This document shows, piece by piece, positions 58,400 to 64,000 of a DNA stretch of 64,000 bases (the first letter of the stretch is position 1; every line of letters begins with the position of its first letter). The stretch comes from Gordius sp. MW1 (taxonomy: Eukaryota; Nematomorpha; Gordioida; Gordea; Gordiidae). The position numbers were made by a program, and so were the translations under genes. The notes under the pieces are model-generated. The model was not told where the DNA came from. It searched no databases and saw nothing but the letters and a program-made list of their open reading frames with translations. The stretch covers positions 2,480,001-2,544,000 of the forward strand of contig OZ038526.1 of NCBI GenBank assembly GCA_964036665.1. Reading direction: 5' to 3'.

Positions 58400-59299
58400 A
58401 AAATGCGCAGACGATAAAATCGTATATTCAAAATAGTAAAATAAAGGATATAAAATACATCATATAAGGTTGAATTTGAGAATATGAAAATATGTAATAT
58501 CTTACAACATACATTATATAAGGCTATAAAAACAGTGAATTTTGTAAATAAATGAGACTTTCTACACAATTTAATATCAAATTTAATTTGTTTTAAATTA
58601 TCAAGAAAGTTTTAATTTAGTTACTTTGTAAACAGACATTATATAAGCTTATTAATATGATTTTTTAGTCTATTAAATCCTACCACTATATTATTAACTA
58701 TAAAGGATAAACTCCTCAAACTAAAATATTTAATTTAATGTTTATTTATTTGGGACCACTTGATAAAATTTTATCTTTTTATATTTATATACCATCTTCA
58801 GACAAAAATATCAAATATATAGCACTTATTAATGTTAGACATGTTAAGATATCAAAATGCACAGGAAAATTTACGCAAATGAGCAATTTTAAATACCACG
58901 AGGAAATAAACATTTTAAAATCTGTGTTTAAAAGTCAAATATCTCAAATAAAAGGAGTTGTTTAAAAACGATTTCTTTACAAATAGGTTAAGAATAATAG
59001 TTTATGATAAAAAATTCAAAAAAAAATATTGAAGATTTTTTTTGTTTCATATTGTGGAAGGTGGGGTCTTGGAGGACCCCGGTCATCTAAAACACGCTGT
59101 ATCTTTAAAACTATTTGGTAAAAACAAGCCAATTTCGCAGAGATATTGTAGGATAAATTTTTATAAACTACTTTAAGAATAAAATTATAACAATCACTAA
59201 CTTAATTTGTACAACCTTTATAAACCGCTTGGGGTCCTCATTGACCCCACCTAGCCAACTGAGTGTTAATATCATTGAATTTTTTCTTATCAATTGAAT
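58400..59299. other. AT-rich DNA, nothing recognised
   Basis: A 75-codon open frame at 58738-58965 (plus) has no similarity that I can name and is of a length expected by chance. A GGGGTCTTGGAGGACCCCGG / TGGGGTCCTCATTGACCCCA pair near 59063 and 59230 is partly palindromic and may be ends of an eroded element. Confidence 0.35.
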
Positions 59300-59362
59300 A
59301 AAAAATTCAATTTTTTTTGTCCATGGGGGGGGGGATGTCCCCCCCCCTTTCCTACGCTACTG
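59300..59362. mobile_element. Short hAT-type element remnant
   Basis: The right end CCTACGCTACTG remains. AATTGAAT is found on both sides (59292-59299 and 59363-59370). The left end is lost or shuffled, leaving 63 bp. Confidence 0.55.
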
Positions 59363-59679
59363 AATTGAATTATGACTATAGACTCTATTCAAATCATGCG
59401 CATATGTATAGTATAAAAAACAAGAAAGCAACAATGAAATGGTAACATTTTATCTAATAGTAAAAGAATGGATTATGTTGCGAATATTAGATGCGATGGT
59501 GAAATGAAGGTGAAAATTTTGCACTATATTCAGGGTTAGGTTAGTAAATAGCGGTTTTATTAGCAAAAAGGGACGGGGCAAACCAATTTGTAAAAGTATA
59601 TATATAAAGAACCTTGTAAGGGGTGTGGGATGCGGTGAGACGTGGAAAAGAAATTATATAAGGGCAATAAATAGATTAA

Positions 59680-60440
59680 AAAATTTACACTTTGGCTAGT
59701 GGTCATTTTTTCCAATGGTCAGCAGGTCAAAAAGCGTCTAAATACATAAGGGTCAAATATTAAAAAAACGAAAAAATTTTCCAATCGCACTTTGGCCAAT
59801 GGTCATTTTTTCATTGGTCAGCAGACGGCCAAATAGCTAGCCTATATTTATAATATAGAAAAGAAAATCGATTTTAATCTCACTTTGGCCAGTGGTCATT
59901 TTTTTTAATGGTCAGCAGACGGCCAAATGCTAACCAAGAATTATAATCTAGAGAAAAAAATTCGATTTTTATCTCACTTTGGCCAGTGGTCTTTTTTTCT
60001 ATTGGTCAGCAGCCAGCGGATGGCCAAAAAGATAACATTATCAATGGTATCAACGAGAACAATATATAAATTTTAATTAAAAAAAAATTTGCCTTCGCCG
60101 AGATTCGAACCCACATCAGTAGAGGTATAGACCTTTGTAGGGGGGGGGCACAGGGACCCACAGTAGAGGCATAGGCCCTTGTAAGGGGGGGGAATAGGGT
60201 AATTATCAATGTTAACCAAATATAGCAATTCAAAAAACGAAAAAAAAATTCGATTTACACTTCGGCCAATGATCATTTTTTTCATTGGTCAGTAGCCAGG
60301 AGACGGTCATAAAGCCATATTATCAATGGTATTAACAAAAACAATATATTAATTATTAATTTAAAAAAATTAAAAAATTTGGCCTCGCCGAGATTCGAAC
60401 CAACATCAGTAGAGGCATAAGCCTTTGTAAGGGGGGGGGG
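59680..60440 (+). repeat. Composite repeat element, fragment E
   Basis: Five GGCC/TAGTGGTCATTTTTT-type hairpin units (about 59695, 59795, 59888, 59985 and 60262), and tRNA-like blocks AGATTCGAACCCA at 60105 and AGATTCGAACCAA at 60390. The TTGCTATGCAATT ends are absent. Confidence 0.65.
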
Positions 60441-60554
60441 CACGTGTGACTAGAAAATTAACTATGGCATACTGTGAGCTCTAATAAGAGCGAAAACGTT
60501 ATATGTCTGTTATCATTTTCGAGTCACTTGCTAAAAAGATAGGGATATATATTC

Positions 60555-60687
60555 GGTGCCCTATCAACTCGCCGAAAACAATCTCGCCGAATTTAATGTC
60601 CCCCAGCTTAAAATCGTCCGGGGGACCTTTTTTAGCTGGGGGATATTAAATTCGGCGAGATTGTTTTCGGCAAGTTGACGGGCCACC
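60555..60687. mobile_element. Palindromic MITE with about 50-bp inverted ends
   Basis: Left GGTGCCCTATCAACTCGCCG and the complement at the right CGGCAAGTTGACGGGCCACC. The arms continue through AAAACAATCTCGCCGAATTT. Total 133 bp; the whole element folds on itself. Confidence 0.75.
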
Positions 60688-60781
60688 ATATAGTTCAAAT
60701 TAGTCTCTAATTAAAAATTGCCATAGATGGCGCTAATTAGAGGATACTTTTAATTTAATTGCGACACCCCTGGGTTATTAC

Positions 60782-61358
60782 TAGAGCCCTGCAAAATTGA
60801 ATTTTATCGGCCCGACCCGAGCCCGATTTGTTTTTTTTCACTCAGGCCCTACCCGAGCCCGAGCCCGGCCCGACTTTTGTAAAAATGTAAATTTGTACCA
60901 ATTTTATTTCAAAAATTTATTTATAAATATATTACCTATCGCGAATATTATGTGATTTAAAATATGAATAATTATGGTAAATAATACTCACTCTATTGTT
61001 CTAAATAGCTACCATTATTTTTGCTTTTAAGCTTAATCTACACACTCTATTGTTTTAAATATTTCATCATCACTCATAGTCAAAGTCATACATAGCATAG
61101 ATAGACCCACACGACTAACCAAGAAATTAATATGAGGTGGTGGGGGGGGGGGGGGGTAGTAAAATTCTAAATTTTTATTTGTAGGGGGATTATCTTGTAT
61201 TGTAATTATATATTGGGTTAATATTTAGTCAAATTCTTTTTCGGGCACGGGTCTCGGGTCGGGCTGGCCCATCAGGCCCGACCCAAGCCCGAGGCCGATC
61301 AATGTTTTAAAATTTGCCCGAGGGCTCGGGTCGGGCTCGGGCAGTCTGCAGGGCTCTA
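60782..61358. mobile_element. Non-autonomous hAT element with GGCCCGACCCGAGCCC-rich ends
   Basis: Ends TAGAGCCCTGCA and TGCAGGGCTCTA. A perfect 8-bp duplication GTTATTAC is at 60774-60781 and 61359-61366. Sub-terminal ACCCGAGCCCGA-type repeats face each other at the two ends; the centre is AT-rich with a 15-base G tract. Confidence 0.9.
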
Positions 61359-61366
61359 GTTATTAC

Positions 61367-62785
61367 TATCTTCTGATTTACATACTAGTAAATTTAAAAC
61401 GAGACACGGATGGCCAATGTAGATTATGCTCACTTATTAATATTGATAAATTGTTATTTAAAACACATTTATAAATGGGTAAATTTTAATATAATGAAAA
61501 TATGAACTTACTTGACAATGAGTCGGAGCTACAAAATTTTAAAATGTATTCCAACCCATAATTTTTGTTTAATTATATTGACACTCATATCCAATGTAAT
61601 TGTACCTTATAAAGTATTTATTAAAATTAATCCCGAGCTTAGCCAAAGTTTTCAAGCCGAAATATGTAAACTTCTTAAAATTATAACATGAGTCAACTGA
61701 GATATTAAATAAAACCCATCTCATATCCTTAAAAACTGCCAAACTCTTAAATAAAAACATTGATTGGAATTTTATAAATTAATTACCCACGCCATGTAAA
61801 GAAATCGAAATTTATTAATATGGCCTAAGTTCTAATAAAATTTTCACGTGTAAAAAACTTTAGGCAATTCAAAAAATATTTAACTAGTTTAGGACGTGAC
61901 GGGACGTGACAGTAAACAAATGCAAAGTGAGCCCATAAATTATATATCAAATTAAAAATAATAACTAGTGTAAGTTCACAGGCCTATGTATATTAAATTT
62001 TAATTTTTTGTTAGATTTGAAGTTCACATCTAAATTATGATTTTAAAGAGTCAGGTCATTCATATGCATCCTTTTCCTAATGCTGATCTACCAGAGGGTT
62101 TATGAATTGGTTTATAAAAACTTTTTACTAATAAGTTCTTTGTTGATTAGGCTATATAGGGAAACATATTTTTACGTTAGTTGAAAGGAGCAGGGAGGTA
62201 TTCTGAATAATTTTTTTTTATAAATATACATTTCAAAACAATCGGGCCAGGTTAGAGTTCGGTCGGGCTTGAGTATAAAAAATTCGGGCTCGGGTCAAGC
62301 AAAATAAAATAAAAGGTGTCGCGGGCAGGCCCGAAGAAATTCCATTTAGAATTTTTTCGATTTGAGAAGGTTGATTCATGGATCTATCCTGATTCTTTAT
62401 TATAATATATTTTAACATGGATATTAAAATTTTTCAAGTAATTACCCCCTTAGTTTTGTTCTTCCAATAACATATCTAACTTTCAACAAAATTAATGACT
62501 TTAAATTTCTAATGTCACTTTTTTCAGACTATAAAAGACTTAAAAATTATTGACTATAGTTCAAAGAGCTTCATATATTATATGTTCCGAGCCAATTTTT
62601 AAAAAAAAACTTTCAAGCTTGGCTCAGACTCAGACTTATAATTCCTCTAATTTTGGATGGCCCGTAAATTTCTTTACACATTAGCTACGCCTACGTGTAC
62701 GCGCTTTATAAACAACCGTAATTTAAGGTCTTAATAAGGTGCAAGACGTTAAATATGTATATTTTAAACTAAATTAATGAATAGA
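61367..62785. other. AT-rich DNA with repeat fragments
   Basis: 61920-61960 has a decayed GCCCATAAATTATATATCAA end of the composite repeat. 62240-62340 has CGGGCTCGGGTCAAGC and GCAGGCCCGAAG, a hAT-like fragment. A 63-codon minus-strand frame (61569-61760) has no recognised similarity. Confidence 0.4.
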
Positions 62786-62954
62786 CATGGGCGTAGCCAG
62801 CATTTGGATTAGAGGGGGGCATTAATGACTTAGGGAGGGGCAAAATGAACATTTTTTGAAGATTTAGCCACAATTTAAATAAATTACAGCAATTTTTTGG
62901 ATTTAGAGGGGGCGGCCGCCCCCTGCCGCCCCCTCCCCCTTGACTACGCCCATG
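62786..62954. mobile_element. hAT-type MITE (CATGGGCGTAGCC family)
   Basis: Ends CATGGGCGTAGCCAGC and TTGACTACGCCCATG. Perfect duplication TGAATAGA at 62778-62785 and 62955-62962. Confidence 0.92.
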
Positions 62955-62962
62955 TGAATAGA

Positions 62963-63276
62963 ACTTGATGAAAGGGAGACATGACCGCTTCTACACGCCT
63001 TTAAATTAGAGAATTTTTGTCACCAGTTTACTCATAAAATAATCTCCCAAAATCCCTGGACCCCTTAATTTTAATTGTTAGTCACTCTTCCTGGTCGTCT
63101 GGCTGAAAAATTAATTTGGATTAAGAGAATAGATCGAGGGAAATATAAAAGAAAATTTATAATGGAAATACGGTTGATGGTCCTAAAATTTTAAAACTCT
63201 TTTATACTAATAAGCCAAAAATATATGTATGGTTTGGGGAGGGAAAGGGTTTTTGTTATTCTACTTCCAGCATGGA
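62963..63276. other. AT-rich spacer
   Basis: Nothing recognised between two MITE copies. Confidence 0.35.
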
Positions 63277-63774
63277 CATGGGCGTAGCCAGGGAAGCATG
63301 GGCGGCTTCCCCCCCCCCTCTAAATCCAAAGATCCTTTAAAAATTAATGTAAATATGGCTAAAATTTCAAAAATTATTATTTTTCTTCACCCTAAATCAT
63401 TATTGCCCCCCCCCCCCATCTAATTCCGGCCAATGTTACACGATCCAAATTCTTGTACTGTATAAGCGATCTGACATTCCATTTTCTTATTCGATCCAAA
63501 AAAAGTAATTATGTATCTTGAACCTAAATGACTTAACCCTAACCCTAACCCTACAAAACCTGCCCTTGCAAGACCGAAATCACAATATGAAAACGTGAGT
63601 AAGAAATTTTGTTTATTTCTTACGATTTGTGTTTTTCCGAATGCGAAAAACACAAATCGGCGCTTCGTTATTTTTTGAACCGAATAAGAAAATGGAATGT
63701 CAGATCGCTTATACAGTACAAGAATTTGGATCGTGTAACATTGGTCTCTAATTCCACTCCTGGATACGCCCATG
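63277..63774. mobile_element. hAT-type MITE (CATGGGCGTAGCC family) carrying a foldback insertion
   Basis: Ends CATGGGCGTAGCCAGGG and TGGATACGCCCATG. Perfect duplication AGCATGGA at 63269-63276 and 63775-63782. Its body is interrupted at 63428-63746. Confidence 0.9.
63428..63746. mobile_element. Long-TIR foldback element nested in a MITE
   Basis: A 319-bp insertion whose first 65 or more bases (GGCCAATGTTACACGATCC...) return inverted at the right end (...GGATCGTGTAACATTGGTC), nearly identical. A 9-bp duplication TCTAATTCC (63419-63427 and 63747-63755) flanks it, a size typical of Mutator-like elements. The centre contains (CCCTAA)3 at about 63536-63553 and a 15-bp perfect hairpin CGATTTGTGTTTTTC/GAAAAACACAAATCG. 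Confidence 0.9.
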
Positions 63775-64000
63775 AGCATGGACACATTAAACTTAAACTA
63801 TTTAAAAACGTTTTTTTATATAGTTTGATGGCAGCAAAAATTAAATTATCAAGTTATGTTATTTTAATTTAACGTTATAAATTTGAAATAAAATTTGATA
63901 GTTTTTTTAGTTGGTAGATGGAAAAGTTGACATATGTGTGAAGAAAAATGGATGAGGTCAGGGACGCCGCTTGTTATGAGTTGAACAAAGTAACCTAGGC

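Noticed and set aside
58738..58965. 75-codon plus-strand frame
   Set aside because: AT-rich, no similarity recognised, no splice or promoter support; its length is expected by chance in a 64-kb window.
61569..61760. 63-codon minus-strand frame
   Set aside because: No similarity, no neighbouring exons; chance length.
63536..63553. Telomeric repeat marking a chromosome end
   Set aside because: Only three CCCTAA units, located inside a small foldback transposon with defined ends, so not a telomere.

Overview
This window is nuclear DNA from an AT-rich, repeat-laden eukaryote, almost certainly an invertebrate animal. It carries spliced genes for Arp3, ribosomal protein S24 and the GPI-anchor enzyme PIGG, and most of the rest is transposable elements (hAT and other MITEs, three Helitrons, non-LTR retrotransposons, SINE-like repeats, foldback elements). 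No bacterial operon structure, ribosome binding site or CRISPR array is visible. I cannot place the phylum. One clue is that many introns are only 34-39 nt long, in a host gene (RpS24) as well as in transposon-type genes.

Layout. 1-1994 (-): 5' three quarters of Arp3, cut by the left edge. 2950-3375: two tandem tRNA-derived SINEs. 5423-5909: hAT element. 8151-8787 (+): complete RpS24. 10736-12380: eroded hAT element with a hATC domain and a nested piggyBac-type MITE. 12735-15265: non-LTR retrotransposon split by a 1.45-kb foldback element. 15745-16400: possible mitochondrial-protein first exon next to a LINE 3' end. 20130-21190, 31225-33175, 37595-38300, 42775-43150 and 59680-60440: members of one composite repeat family. 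24047-24529 (+): intronless gene for a very basic, protamine-like protein. 25814-29669, 35612-37099 and 54508-56125: three Helitrons in the same orientation with canonical ends; the first keeps a broken Rep gene. 33560-34960: LINE endonuclease/RT remnant. 39077-41648 (-): intact six-exon DD35E integrase (KRBA2/SCAND3 type), followed by OTU-protease exons. 44907-58044 (-): PIGG in at least 11 exons, with repeats in every intron longer than about 200 nt. 58-64 kb: only repeats and unassigned AT-rich DNA.

The host genes are housekeeping and functionally unrelated: actin branching (Arp3), translation (RpS24), GPI-anchor side-chain modification (PIGG) and probably sperm chromatin packaging (basic protein). 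Exons of Arp3 and PIGG exons 3-11 are clearly richer in G+C than the flanks, whereas RpS24, the basic protein and PIGG exons 1-2 are AT-rich.

The most unusual items are the intact integrase gene with minimal introns and its OTU neighbour, the generally tiny introns, the nested foldback elements, and a structured G+C-rich island near 19.35-19.47 kb that could be a non-coding RNA.
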